Below are positions 52,285 to 61,477 of a stretch of DNA of 64,000 nucleotides, piece by piece (the first letter of the stretch is position 1; each line of letters opens with the position of its first letter). The notes below the pieces were generated by a model. That model saw only the letters and a program-made list of their open reading frames with translations, was not told the origin of the DNA and did not search any database. Location: assembly GCF_900110615.1 (NCBI RefSeq), contig NZ_FOEI01000005.1, positions 159,428-223,427 of the forward strand, written 5' to 3'. A program made the translations under genes and the position numbers. This DNA is from Flavobacterium urocaniciphilum (GTDB lineage: Bacteria; Bacteroidota; Bacteroidia; Flavobacteriales; Flavobacteriaceae).

Positions 52285-54720
52285 TTATTTTAATTCTGCT
52301 AATTTCTTATTCTGTTTTCTCCAGTAGTAAATACTAAACACAATGATTAAAAACACTAAAACCGTTGAAGTTAAAGCAATCATGCTACCCGTTTTAATAA
52401 CTTCTGGTTCAAATTTAAATTCGATGGTATGTTTACCCGCTGGAATATTTAAACCGCGTAAAACATAGTCAACATTGTAAATTTCAGCATCTTTACCATC
52501 GATAGTAGCTTTCCAACCATCTTTATAATACATTTCAGAAAACACTCCAAATCCATTTTTAGAATTGTTTGAAACATATTTCAAATGATTTGGTTTGTAT
52601 GAAATTAACTCAATTGTAGAAGTTGAATCTTTACCTGTTTCAAAGTTGAACAATCCTTTAGATAATTCAGGTTTTAAAAACGTTGCTTCTTCTTTCGTTT
52701 TAAGAGTATTCAACGCTTTCATTTCTTCGTCAGCAGAATTTACAACTTTAACTTTTGAAACAAACCAAGCGTTTCCATTTGCCTCAGGGTTTTCTAATGC
52801 TTGAGGTCTACCTTCTTGATCGGATTTAATGATGTATTTTGTATTCAACATATTTAATATCTCAATATTATTATTGGCGATTTGATAGTCAAATAATTCT
52901 TGATATTTTCTAGGTTTAACAGCATTATAACCACCAATAGATTGATGAAAATACGATGCACGAGCACTATTCATGTTACCATCAATTTCAAAAACTCTAA
53001 AATGAGTAGTATCTTCTAAAATTCTGGCATCCGCTTCAGTTGGTTCACCAAAAGGTCTTTCAATTTGACTTTTAGAAACAAAATCTTCTGCTTTTACATA
53101 GTTTTTAGCTACAACAAACAAGTCTAACACCATTACTAATCCGATTAAAATAACCGTTGTAAATTGTGAAAATACTTTTTTAGTAAATAAAAACATTAAA
53201 CCAAAAGCGACCGCTAAAAATCCGAATGAACGATATAAAGTTGAAAAGTAAAGTGATTCTCTATCTTCTCGTAAAACTTTCATGAACTCAGGTCCATATT
53301 GTTGAGCGTAAATTTTATCGTTTCCACTTGTAAAATCGAAGGCTCCATTACCTAAAATCAGTAAAATTAGAATTCCAGCTACAATTCCAGCGGAAATTAA
53401 AAGAGGTTTTTTACGAGATTCTTCATCAGCATTAATAAAAGCAGATAATCCTAAAATCGCTAAAACAGGCATACATAATTCTAAAATAACTTGAATAGAA
53501 GAAACTGCTCTAAACTTGTTATATAAAGGCACATAATTGATAAAAAAGTCTGTTAAAGGAGAAAAGTTTTTTCCAAAAGACAACAATAATGAAAAAACAA
53601 CACCAATAACTAATGCATATTTTATTTTTCTCTTTTCTAAAAACAAAGCTAAAATAGCCAAAAAGAATACTACAATTCCGATATAGGCTGGTGCAGCAAC
53701 AATTGGTTGATCTCCCCAATACGTTGGCATGTGTTTTACTAAATCTCTTGCGTCTTGTTCAGGAACATTTTGAGAAATAATAAACTGATACATAGAAGAT
53801 TTCTCCCCTAAATCTTCTGTATTTGAACCTCCAAATAATTTTGGTGCAATTAAATTTAAACTTTCAGCAACACCATAACTATATTCTGTAATATAATCAT
53901 AACTCATGGCATTATTATCCGTCTTCTTTTTACCTTCTGGAGTAAATGTTAAATCGGTAGTACTTCGTGTAGAATTTTTAGCATATTCTGAAGTAGCCAT
54001 TAAGTTAGTAGCATTCATACCAACACCTAAAATAGCGGCAAAAGCTAAAATTCCTAAAGATTTATATAAATGTTGGAAATCTTTTTCTTTAATTATTTCA
54101 ATCACATAATACAATGCAATAAAAGCAATTAAGAATAAAAAGTAATACGTCATTTGGAAGTGGTTTGCTTGCAATTCTAATCCAGCTGCTAAAACTGTAA
54201 TTATTCCTCCAATCAAATAGCGTTTACTAAAAACATAAATAATACCAGCTAAAAGTACTGGTATATAAGCAATTGCATGAGCTTTTGCATTATGACCAAC
54301 ACCTAAAATTATGATTAAATAAGTTGAAAAACCGAACGCTAAAGCTCCAAAAAAAGCTTTAAGAGGTTTTACTCTCAAACTCAGCATTAACAAATAAAAT
54401 CCAATGAAGTATAAAAAAAGATAATCTGCAGGACGCGGTAAAAAACGCAATACACTATCTAAACTTTTAATATAATTATGAGGATATTTTGCTCCTAATT
54501 GATACGTTGGCATACCACCAAAACCACTATTCGTCCAATAAGGTTCTTCATGATATTCATTTCTAAAATCGATTTGCTCTTTAGCCATTCCCGTATATTG
54601 AGCAATATCCGATTGAGCTAATTGTTTTCCTGAAAGTACAGGATAAAAATAAATTAAAGCAATTACAATAAATCCAAATATGGCGTATAAATGAGGTGCA
54701 AACTTTTCTAATTTCTTCAT
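52285..54720 (-). CDS. YfhO family integral membrane protein
   Basis: The 811-aa protein has a dozen or more N-terminal transmembrane helices and a large periplasmic C-terminal domain (about 520-785, with KDGWKATIDGKDAEIYNVDY and PAGKHTIEFKFEP) before a final helix. The YWTNSGFGGMPTYQLGAKYPHN loop is the GT-C-like family hallmark. YfhO proteins are GT-C glycosyltransferases that add sugars (often GlcNAc or similar) to teichoic acids or glycolipids in Firmicutes. Here the acceptor is unknown. Its neighbours (GT4, flippase) support a surface-glycan role. Confidence 0.88.
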   Translation of the reverse strand: MKKLEKFAPHLYAIFGFIVIALIYFYPVLSGKQLAQSDIAQYTGMAKEQIDFRNEYHEEPYWTNSGFGGMPTYQLGAKYPHNYIKSLDSVLRFLPRPADYLFLYFIGFYLLMLSLRVKPLKAFFGALAFGFSTYLIIILGVGHNAKAHAIAYIPVLLAGIIYVFSKRYLIGGIITVLAAGLELQANHFQMTYYFLFLIAFIALYYVIEIIKEKDFQHLYKSLGILAFAAILGVGMNATNLMATSEYAKNSTRSTTDLTFTPEGKKKTDNNAMSYDYITEYSYGVAESLNLIAPKLFGGSNTEDLGEKSSMYQFIISQNVPEQDARDLVKHMPTYWGDQPIVAAPAYIGIVVFFLAILALFLEKRKIKYALVIGVVFSLLLSFGKNFSPLTDFFINYVPLYNKFRAVSSIQVILELCMPVLAILGLSAFINADEESRKKPLLISAGIVAGILILLILGNGAFDFTSGNDKIYAQQYGPEFMKVLREDRESLYFSTLYRSFGFLAVAFGLMFLFTKKVFSQFTTVILIGLVMVLDLFVVAKNYVKAEDFVSKSQIERPFGEPTEADARILEDTTHFRVFEIDGNMNSARASYFHQSIGGYNAVKPRKYQELFDYQIANNNIEILNMLNTKYIIKSDQEGRPQALENPEANGNAWFVSKVKVVNSADEEMKALNTLKTKEEATFLKPELSKGLFNFETGKDSTSTIELISYKPNHLKYVSNNSKNGFGVFSEMYYKDGWKATIDGKDAEIYNVDYVLRGLNIPAGKHTIEFKFEPEVIKTGSMIALTSTVLVFLIIVFSIYYWRKQNKKLAELK

Positions 54721-54749
54721 TTTAATGGTTTGTTTTTAATAATACACAA

Positions 54750-54776
54750 AAATAAAAAATTCCCCGAAAGGGGAAA
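54750..54776 (-). terminator. Intrinsic terminator of the DUF4834 gene
   Basis: TTCCCC (54760-54765) pairs with GGGGAA (54770-54775) over a GAAA loop. On the minus strand it is followed by a U-run (A-run 54743-54759). It lies between the DUF4834 stop and the YfhO start. Confidence 0.8.
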
Positions 54777-54780
54777 GATT

Positions 54781-55044
54781 TTATTCAATTTCTTCGTAAT
54801 CTATATAATCACCAATTTTTTTCTCTTCTTTTTTAACCTTTTCAGTAGTTGGTTGCGATTGATGTTGTGATTGATATTGTTGTTGTTGATATTCAAATTG
54901 TTTTTTTATTTGTTCTTCTGCTTTTTTAGCAACTTGTTGCATCAAATACGGGGCTAACAAACGCATTGCAAACTTGAATAGGTAATAAAACAATATAATA
55001 TAGAATAAAGTTTTAATTAATCCAGGCACACTTGCTGTATCCAT
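54781..55044 (-). CDS. DUF4834 family small membrane protein
   Basis: The protein is 87 aa from the ATG at 55042-55044, starting MDTASVPGLIKTLFYIILFY, the pattern I recall for DUF4834. The frame opens to 55155, which would add a hydrophobic segment (YFIIILSIPFGIFLIF), so the longer form is a real alternative. One transmembrane helix is followed by a Gln-rich coiled coil (KKQFEYQQQQYQSQHQSQP) and an acidic/aromatic end (DYIDYEEIE). Function unknown. Confidence 0.72.
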   Translation of the reverse strand: MDTASVPGLIKTLFYIILFYYLFKFAMRLLAPYLMQQVAKKAEEQIKKQFEYQQQQYQSQHQSQPTTEKVKKEEKKIGDYIDYEEIE

Positions 55045-55202
55045 AATATTATTTTTTTTGTCAAAAATAAGGAATATTCCAAATGGAATACTTAAAATTA
55101 TTATAAAATATTTACATTTGGGTTTTAATCCAAATCCTATGAAATCGTTATTCATAAAATAGCGATAACATATATGACTACTAAAAATTAAATTTTACAT
55201 AT

Positions 55203-56171
55203 ATGAATTTAAATAAGAAATTATTGCTATTGTCAATACTTGCTTCATCATCATTAGGTTATGCTCAATTTACAGATGAAGTAAACTCTAATAGACCTGG
55301 AAAATCGATGATGGCATTTTCAGTTGGAAAAAATGTTATTCAGACTGAAACTGGTATCAACTACCTAAAAGAAGAACACGACAAATTAGAATATGAAGCA
55401 AAAGGTTTTAATGCTGATTTGGCAATTCGTTGGGGATTTTTCAAAGAAGAACTAGAGATTATTGGTGAATTACAATATCAAAAAGATTCATATAATCAAT
55501 TTGGATTTCAAACTGACAGAAGTGGCTTAAGACAAGCTATTTTAGGAGCAAAATACCTTTTTTATGATCCATTTAAAAATTACGAAGAAAAACCAAATCT
55601 ATATAGTTGGAAAGCCAACCACCGTTTTAAATGGAGACAATTTATTCCTGCATTAGCGGGTTATGCTGGTGCCAACTTCAATTTAGTTGATGGTAATTTA
55701 TTTAATTATGCACCAATTGATGTTATTGAACCTTCTTTTAGTCCGAAAGCAATGATTATTGCACAAAATCATTTTGGTAGTAGAACCGTTTTAGTTACAA
55801 ACATTGCGTATAATAAAATTGGAACTGAATTTGCAAGTATCGACTATATCATAACTTTAACTCGAGGTGTAAATCAAAATTTATCTGTATTCCTTGAAAA
55901 TCAAGGGTATAATGGAAAATATTATAGTGATGGTATTTTTCGTTTAGGAGCAGCTTATTTATACAAAAAGGACATGCAATTTGATGTTTCTTTTGGAACA
56001 AATATCAAATCAACTCCAAATTTAATGTATGGAGGACTTGGTTTCACATGGCGTTTTACTAAAAACTACAAAGAAGTAAAATTAGACAAGCCAGGAACTA
56101 GAAGTAAAATGGATAAAAAAATGGATAAAAAAGCCGATAAAAAGAAACGAAAAGACGCAGTTGAAGAATGA
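55203..56171 (+). CDS. Outer-membrane beta-barrel protein (putative transporter)
   Basis: The 322-aa protein has a signal peptide ending SLGYAQ, then barrel strands starting DEVNSNRPGKSMMAFSVGKN. The SNRPGKS motif and the overall size fit the phenol-pathway-like transporter group. The end has YGGLGFTWRFTKNYKEV followed by an unusual Lys/Met-rich tail (KMDKKMDKKADKKKRK) that would lie in the periplasm or on the surface. The stop overlaps the next start by 4 bp. Confidence 0.78.
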   Translation: MNLNKKLLLLSILASSSLGYAQFTDEVNSNRPGKSMMAFSVGKNVIQTETGINYLKEEHDKLEYEAKGFNADLAIRWGFFKEELEIIGELQYQKDSYNQFGFQTDRSGLRQAILGAKYLFYDPFKNYEEKPNLYSWKANHRFKWRQFIPALAGYAGANFNLVDGNLFNYAPIDVIEPSFSPKAMIIAQNHFGSRTVLVTNIAYNKIGTEFASIDYIITLTRGVNQNLSVFLENQGYNGKYYSDGIFRLGAAYLYKKDMQFDVSFGTNIKSTPNLMYGGLGFTWRFTKNYKEVKLDKPGTRSKMDKKMDKKADKKKRKDAVEE

Positions 56172-57286
56172 TAGAAATTAAAGAGATATTCTCTAAAAAA
56201 GAAATGAAGGAATTTGTAACATTTCCTTTTGAATTATATAAAAATAACAAATATTGGGTTCCGCCTTTAATTCAGGAAGAACTTGAATCTTTTGATAAAA
56301 CTAAAAATCCTGTATTTAAAACTGCAGATACTCATTTTTATTTAGCTTATAAAAACAATAAAATTGTTGGAAGAGTTGTTGCTATCATCAATTGGGATGA
56401 AGTAAACATTTTAGGCAAAAAGAAAGTTCGCTTTGGATGGTTCGATGTTATTGACGACATTGAAGTTACTAAAGCATTATTAGACAAAGTAATTGCTTTC
56501 GGAAAAGAACATCAATTAGAAAACATTGAAGGTCCGATGGGATTTTCAAACTTAGACAAAGTAGGTTGTTTAATTGATGGTTTTGAAGAAAAAAGTTTAA
56601 TGATTACTTGGTATAATTTTCCTTATTATGCTACACATTTTGAACAATTAGGCTATACTAAAGAAAAGGTTTATTTAGAAAGTAAGTTTCCTTTTTCAAA
56701 CATTGATGCTACCAATTTTCAACGAATTGGTGACATGATTGAAAAAAGATACGAATTATCACATTTGAACTTTACCAAAACAAAAGACATTATGCCTTAT
56801 GTAGACAAAATGTTTGAATTGTTTAACTCAAGTTATGCTTCTTTAGAATCATTTGTTCCGATTAATGATATTCAAATAGAATATTTTAAGAAAAAATACA
56901 TATCATTTATCAATCCGGAATACATAAAATTCATCATGGATAAAAATGATAAAATGGTAGCTTTTAGTATCGTTATGCCCGACTTTGCAGATGCTTTACA
57001 AAAGGCAAAAGGTAAATTGTTTCCTTTCGGATTTTATCATTTATTACAAGCTAGAAAGAAAAGTAAAACAGCTGTTTTTTACCTAATTGGTGTATTACCT
57101 GAATATCAAAGTAAAGGAATTACTGCAATTATTTTTAATGAAAACCACAAAACATTTACCAAATTAGGAATTCAAACTTGTATGCGAACACCTGAATTAG
57201 AAGACAATCATGCCGTACATAATTTATGGAAACATTTTAATCCTGTGTATCATAAAAAGCGTTGTACTTTTATTAAAGAACTATAA
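56168..57286 (+). CDS. GNAT-like acyltransferase family protein
   Basis: The 372-aa cytoplasmic protein has GNAT-like strands in its N-terminal half (KNKYWVPPLIQEELESFDKTKNPVF, THFYLAYKNNKIVGRVVAIIN) and a GNAT-type acetyl-CoA segment near the C-terminus (YLIGVLPEYQSKGITAIIFNENHKTF), with the helix-capping QSKG replacing Q/RxxGxG. Database labels such as GTP cyclohydrolase on homologues are not supported. ATGA overlap with the barrel gene and a TAATG link to the next gene indicate coupled translation. Confidence 0.8.
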   Translation: MIEIKEIFSKKEMKEFVTFPFELYKNNKYWVPPLIQEELESFDKTKNPVFKTADTHFYLAYKNNKIVGRVVAIINWDEVNILGKKKVRFGWFDVIDDIEVTKALLDKVIAFGKEHQLENIEGPMGFSNLDKVGCLIDGFEEKSLMITWYNFPYYATHFEQLGYTKEKVYLESKFPFSNIDATNFQRIGDMIEKRYELSHLNFTKTKDIMPYVDKMFELFNSSYASLESFVPINDIQIEYFKKKYISFINPEYIKFIMDKNDKMVAFSIVMPDFADALQKAKGKLFPFGFYHLLQARKKSKTAVFYLIGVLPEYQSKGITAIIFNENHKTFTKLGIQTCMRTPELEDNHAVHNLWKHFNPVYHKKRCTFIKEL

Positions 57287-57321
57287 TGAAGACAATTATC
57301 TACTTAAATGAAATAATTTTA

Positions 57322-57768
57322 ATGAAAAAAATATTAGCCATTTCATTAATATTAGCTGGAATGGGAATTTTTATTTTTGAAAATATTTATGCTGGACTTT
57401 TTCTTCTTTTATTAGGTCTGAATTTTATAGTAACAGAAGGAACAGAAATTGATTTAGAAAGTAAAACGTATCGAAAAGTGAAATCTATCTTTGGAAAAAA
57501 TTTTGGTACTTGGGAACCTTGTCCGAAATTTGATTATGTATCAGTTTTTAAAACTACTGAAACTACAAATGTGAGTTCAAAAGGCGCTCAAATTGCATCT
57601 TTTAAAAGTGATATTATATTGTTAAATTTATTTTATTCAGGGAATAAAAATTTTACTATATCGAAAACTACCAATAAAAAGGAAGCTTTTGAAATTGCTG
57701 ATCATTTAAAATTAGCATTAGATATTGATATTTTAGATGCTACAGAATCAGAAAAAAAATGGTTATAA
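57322..57768 (+). CDS. Membrane protein of unknown function
   Basis: The protein is 148 aa from the ATG at 57322 (MKKILAISLILAGMGIFIFE) with two short hydrophobic helices. The frame also starts at 57286, where the ATG overlaps the previous stop (TAATG), which would add 12 residues (MKTIIYLNEIIL). I prefer the MKK start, but the coupled start is possible. The cytoplasmic remainder, with VTEGTEIDLESKTYRKVKSI and FEIADHLKLALDIDILDATE, is not recognised. Confidence 0.68.
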   Translation: MKKILAISLILAGMGIFIFENIYAGLFLLLLGLNFIVTEGTEIDLESKTYRKVKSIFGKNFGTWEPCPKFDYVSVFKTTETTNVSSKGAQIASFKSDIILLNLFYSGNKNFTISKTTNKKEAFEIADHLKLALDIDILDATESEKKWL

Positions 57769-57785
57769 TTAAATAAAACAAAAAA

Positions 57786-58103
57786 ATGGACTTAATGGGA
57801 ATGATGGGTAAATTAAAAGAAACCCAACAAAAAATGGAAGAAACTAAAAACAGATTAAACAGCGTTTTAGTTGACGAAAAAAGTAATGATGGTTTATTAC
57901 ATATTACAATTACTGCCAATAGAGTAATTAAAAACATTTCAATTAGTGATGATTTACTTCAAGATAAAGAAATGCTGGAAGATTACTTAGTGAATACAAT
58001 TAACAAAGCCATTGAAAAAGCTACAAATGTAAACGAAGCTGAAATGGCTGCAGTGGCTAAATCGGGAATGCCAAATATTCCTGGAATGGATATGTTTAGA
58101 TAA
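57786..58103 (+). CDS. YbaB/EbfC family nucleoid-associated protein
   Basis: The 105-aa protein has the YbaB fold: an N-terminal helix ([18 protein letters not shown]), the strand region [19 protein letters not shown], and a helix with [23 protein letters not shown]. YbaB proteins are small DNA-binding dimers found near recombination genes in many bacteria, where they are linked to DNA repair. Here it is the last gene of the 55203-58103 series. Confidence 0.9.
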   Translation: MDLMGMMGKLKETQQKMEETKNRLNSVLVDEKSNDGLLHITITANRVIKNISISDDLLQDKEMLEDYLVNTINKAIEKATNVNEAEMAAVAKSGMPNIPGMDMFR

Positions 58104-58123
58104 ACTAATATTGTTCCTAAAAC

Positions 58124-58162
58124 AAAAATCCCAAACTCCTACATTGGAATTTGGGATTTTTT
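58124..58162. terminator. Bidirectional intrinsic terminator
   Basis: AAAATCCCAAA (58125-58135) pairs with TTTGGGATTTT (58150-58160), with T-runs on both strands. It separates the YbaB and carB genes. Confidence 0.85.
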
Positions 58163-58181
58163 ATTTTAGTATTTCTAGAAA

Positions 58182-61037
58182 TTACTTCGTCAAATACATT
58201 TTTCTTCTAGAATATAAATCGTAGAATTGATCGTCTTTTAAATCATCAATGAATAAAATACTTTCACCTGTCGATTTCATCTCTGGTCCTAATGCTTTAT
58301 TTACATTCGGGAACTTACTAAAAGAGAAAACAGGTTGTTTAATCGCATATCCATTTAATTTCGGTTGGAAGTTGAAATCAGTAACTTTATTATGACCTAA
58401 CATAACTTTAGTCGCATAGTTTACATAAGGCTCACCGTATGCTTTCGCGATAAATGGTACGGTACGAGAAGCCCTAGGATTCGCTTCAATAATGTAAACT
58501 GTATCGTCTTTAATAGCAAACTGGATATTAATTAAACCTACTGTTTTTAAAGCTACCGCAATTTTTTGAGTATGGTCTTTAATTTGTTGCATTACAAACT
58601 CACCTAAATTAAATGGTGGTAATGTAGCATTACTATCACCTGAGTGTACTCCACAAGGCTCAATATGCTCCATAATTCCGATGATGTACACATTACCATC
58701 TGCATCACAAATTGCATCAGCTTCCGCTTCAATAGCACCATCTAAATAATGGTCTAATAATAATTTATTTCCAGGAATCGATTTTAATAAATCAATTACA
58801 TGTTCTTCTAATTCTTGTTTGTTGATTACGATTTTCATTCCTTGTCCACCTAATACATAAGAAGGACGAACTAATAATGGGAAATCTAATGAATCTGCTA
58901 ATTGAGTAGCTTCTTCTGCGCTTTCAGCAATTCCAAATTTCGGGAATGGAATGTGTAATTCTGTTAATAAATCAGAGAATCTTCCTCTATCTTCCGCTAA
59001 ATCTAAAGCGTCGAAAGAAGTTCCTAAAATTTTAATTCCGTATTTCGATAATTTTTCTGCTAATTTTAAAGCCGTTTGACCACCTAACTGAACAATTACA
59101 CCTTCAGGTTTTTCATGTTGGATGATGTCGTAAATGTGTTCCCAAAATACAGGCTCGAAATATAATTTATCTGCCGTATCAAAATCAGTCGAAACCGTTT
59201 CTGGGTTACAGTTAATCATGATTGTTTCGTAACCACATTCTTTAGCTGCTAAAACTCCGTGAACACATGAGTAATCGAACTCAATTCCTTGTCCAATTCT
59301 ATTTGGTCCAGAACCTAAAACGACAACTTTCTTTCTATCAGTTACAGTACTTTCATTGTGAACATATCGTGTTCCGTCTGCTTTTTCAATTTCCGCTTCG
59401 AAAGTTGAGTAATAATATGGTGTTTGCGCTTTAAATTCAGCCGCACAAGTATCAACTAATTTGTATACACGTTGAATATTCATATCATCGCGTAATTTGT
59501 GAACTTGACTTTCTAAACAACCCATCATGTGAGCAATTTGGCGATCACCATATCCTTTTTGTTTCGCTTCTAATAATAATTCTTTTGGAAGTGAATCAAC
59601 TTTATATTTTGAAATTTCTTTCTCTAAGTGGAATAATTCTTCGTATTGTTTTAAGAACCACATGTCGATTTTTGTAATTTCATGAATTCTGCTTAATGGA
59701 ATTCCCATCGCAATAGCATCATAAATTACAAATACTCTATCCCAACTTGCATGTGTTAATTTATCAATAATTTGCTCGTAGTTGGTATAGCCTTTTCCAT
59801 CAGCTCCTAACCCATTTCTCTTAATTTCTAAAGATTGAGTTGCTTTGTGAAGTGCTTCTTGGAACGAACGTCCAATTCCCATTACTTCACCAACCGATTT
59901 CATTTGTAATCCTAAAGTTCTGTCTGATCCTTCAAATTTATCGAAATTCCAACGTGGTATTTTTACAATTACATAATCTAATGTTGGCTCGAATAAAGCT
60001 GAAGTCGATTTTGTAATTTGATTTTGTAATTCATCTAAGTTATATCCTAAGGCTAATTTTGTAGCAATTTTTGCAATCGGATAACCAGTTGCTTTTGATG
60101 CTAAAGCCGAAGAACGAGAAACACGAGGATTGATTTCGATTGCTACAATATCTTCCTTATCATCAGGAGAAACCGCGAACTGAACGTTACAACCACCTGC
60201 AAAGTTACCGATAGAACGCATCATCAAGATGGCCATATCTCTCATTTTTTGGAATGTTGTATCCGATAAAGTCATCGCAGGAGCTACTGTAATAGAATCT
60301 CCAGTATGAATACCCATTGGATCCATATTTTCGATTGTACAGATGATTACTACGTTATCGTTACTATCACGTAATAACTCTAATTCGTATTCTTTCCATC
60401 CCATTAAAGCTTTATCAATTAAAACTTCGTGAATTGGAGAAGCTTCTAAACCATATGTTAAAGCCGCATCAAAATCTTCTTTCTTGTAGATGATAGCAGC
60501 ACCTGTTCCACCTAACGTAAACGAAGGACGAATTACTAATGGAAAACCAAATTCTTGTTCAATTTCTTTACCTTTTAAGAAAGAATTTGCTGTTTTTGCT
60601 GGTGCTTGAGGTACACCGATTTGGTTTAATAAATTTTTAAATTGCTCTCTATCTTCTGTGATATTGATCGCATTGATATCAACACCAATTAAACGAACAC
60701 CAAAATCTTTCCAAATTCCTTTTTCATCCGCTTCAATAGCTAAATTAAGCGCTGTTTGTCCACCCATTGTTGGCAAAACCGCATCAATTTGTGGATGAGC
60801 TTTAAGAATTTCAATGATAGATTTTGTAGTAAGAGGCTTTAAGTAAACATGATCAGCCATTGAAGGATCTGTCATGATTGTTGCAGGATTAGAATTGATA
60901 AGAATTACTTCAATTCCTTCTTCTTTTAAAGAACGAGCAGATTGTGAACCAGCATAGTCAAATTCACACGCTTGTCCGATTACAATTGGTCCTGAACCAA
61001 TAATTAAAACCGATTTAATTGAATTGTCTTTTGGCAT
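58182..61037 (-). CDS. carB: Carbamoyl-phosphate synthase large subunit, without the C-terminal allosteric domain
   Basis: The 951-aa protein has two ATP-grasp synthetase units: first IIGSGPIVIGQACEFDYAGS with PQIDAVLPTMGGQTALNLA, second VLGSGPNRIGQGIEFDYSCV with EGVIVQLGGQTALKLAE. A helical oligomerisation region of about 150 residues lies between them. It ends at KMYLTK, where E. coli CarB (1073 aa) has about 120 further residues forming the MGS allosteric domain. UMP, IMP and ornithine regulation via that domain is therefore not expected. It makes carbamoyl phosphate for pyrimidines and arginine; carA is not adjacent. Confidence 0.95.
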   Translation of the reverse strand: MPKDNSIKSVLIIGSGPIVIGQACEFDYAGSQSARSLKEEGIEVILINSNPATIMTDPSMADHVYLKPLTTKSIIEILKAHPQIDAVLPTMGGQTALNLAIEADEKGIWKDFGVRLIGVDINAINITEDREQFKNLLNQIGVPQAPAKTANSFLKGKEIEQEFGFPLVIRPSFTLGGTGAAIIYKKEDFDAALTYGLEASPIHEVLIDKALMGWKEYELELLRDSNDNVVIICTIENMDPMGIHTGDSITVAPAMTLSDTTFQKMRDMAILMMRSIGNFAGGCNVQFAVSPDDKEDIVAIEINPRVSRSSALASKATGYPIAKIATKLALGYNLDELQNQITKSTSALFEPTLDYVIVKIPRWNFDKFEGSDRTLGLQMKSVGEVMGIGRSFQEALHKATQSLEIKRNGLGADGKGYTNYEQIIDKLTHASWDRVFVIYDAIAMGIPLSRIHEITKIDMWFLKQYEELFHLEKEISKYKVDSLPKELLLEAKQKGYGDRQIAHMMGCLESQVHKLRDDMNIQRVYKLVDTCAAEFKAQTPYYYSTFEAEIEKADGTRYVHNESTVTDRKKVVVLGSGPNRIGQGIEFDYSCVHGVLAAKECGYETIMINCNPETVSTDFDTADKLYFEPVFWEHIYDIIQHEKPEGVIVQLGGQTALKLAEKLSKYGIKILGTSFDALDLAEDRGRFSDLLTELHIPFPKFGIAESAEEATQLADSLDFPLLVRPSYVLGGQGMKIVINKQELEEHVIDLLKSIPGNKLLLDHYLDGAIEAEADAICDADGNVYIIGIMEHIEPCGVHSGDSNATLPPFNLGEFVMQQIKDHTQKIAVALKTVGLINIQFAIKDDTVYIIEANPRASRTVPFIAKAYGEPYVNYATKVMLGHNKVTDFNFQPKLNGYAIKQPVFSFSKFPNVNKALGPEMKSTGESILFIDDLKDDQFYDLYSRRKMYLTK

Positions 61038-61060
61038 GTTGTTGTGTTGTTTATGATTTC

Positions 61061-61079
61061 CTGAATGTTAAGCATTCAG
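61061..61079. promoter_or_regulatory. Palindrome in the carB upstream region
   Basis: CTGAATG-TTAAG-CATTCAG has perfect 7-bp arms and lies 24-42 bp before the carB ATG. It may be an operator or a leader hairpin. Confidence 0.4.
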
Positions 61080-61105
61080 TTTGTGTTAGTTGTGTAAAAA
61101 AATTT

Positions 61106-61140
61106 AAAAAAAAGGTGTTACTAAAAAAATAGTAACACCT
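61106..61140 (-). terminator. Intrinsic terminator of rpmH
   Basis: AGGTGTTACT (61113-61122) pairs with AGTAACACCT (61131-61140). On the minus strand it is followed by a U-run. The rpmH stop is 25 bp upstream. Confidence 0.85.
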
Positions 61141-61164
61141 GATATTTTTGCTAGAATACAAACA

Positions 61165-61326
61165 TTATTTTTTGTGTCTTGGTTCACAAGAAACAGTTAA
61201 TTTATGTCTTCCTTTAGCTCTTCTACGAGCAAGCACTTTTCTTCCGTTCGCAGAAGCCATTCTATCCATGAAACCGTGCTTATTTCTTCTTTTTCTCTTT
61301 GATGGTTGAAATGTTCTCTTACTCAT
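61165..61326 (-). CDS. rpmH: 50S ribosomal protein L34
   Basis: A 53-aa protein too short for a standard ORF list: [19 protein letters not shown], with the L34 motif [20 protein letters not shown] and the end [10 protein letters not shown]. The L34 signature RxFQPSxRKRxxxHGFxxRM is complete. It is part of the 50S subunit near the exit tunnel. In many bacteria rpmH lies beside dnaA/oriC; here its neighbour is carB, so this is not an origin region. The promoter matches the flavobacterial consensus exactly. Confidence 0.97.
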   Translation of the reverse strand: MSKRTFQPSKRKRRNKHGFMDRMASANGRKVLARRRAKGRHKLTVSCEPRHKK

Positions 61327-61386
61327 TGCTTGTATTTTTAAATTCTATATTATTCTTTTCAAATTGGTTTTTCCTAAAACCGAGTG

Positions 61387-61417
61387 CAAATATACAAAGA
61401 CTTTTTTCATTTACAAA
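61387..61417 (-). promoter_or_regulatory. rpmH promoter, exact TTTG-N19-TAnnTTTG
   Basis: On the minus strand TTTG (from 61417 to 61414), 19 bp, then TATATTTG (from 61394 to 61387). The start codon is 61 bp downstream. This is the best consensus promoter seen in the window and fits high expression of a ribosomal gene. Confidence 0.7.
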
Positions 61418-61450
61418 TACTTTTTTAAAAATATTTTTAATAGATTTTAT

Positions 61451-61458
61451 TACCTTTG
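61451..61458 (+). promoter_or_regulatory. Putative -7 element of the TPR protein gene
   Basis: TACCTTTG matches TAnnTTTG and is followed by CAACC; the ATG is 20 bp further on. No -33 box at 19 bp. It supports the 61478 start over the earlier in-frame start at 61364, which lies upstream of it. Confidence 0.5.
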
Positions 61459-61477
61459 CAACCTAAATTATAAAAAC

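Noticed and set aside
54750..54776. Repeat family shared with the TCCCCGAAGGGGA hairpin in the ychF leader
   Set aside because: Only the GC core is alike; one has a U-run and works as a terminator, the other does not, so shared origin is not supported.
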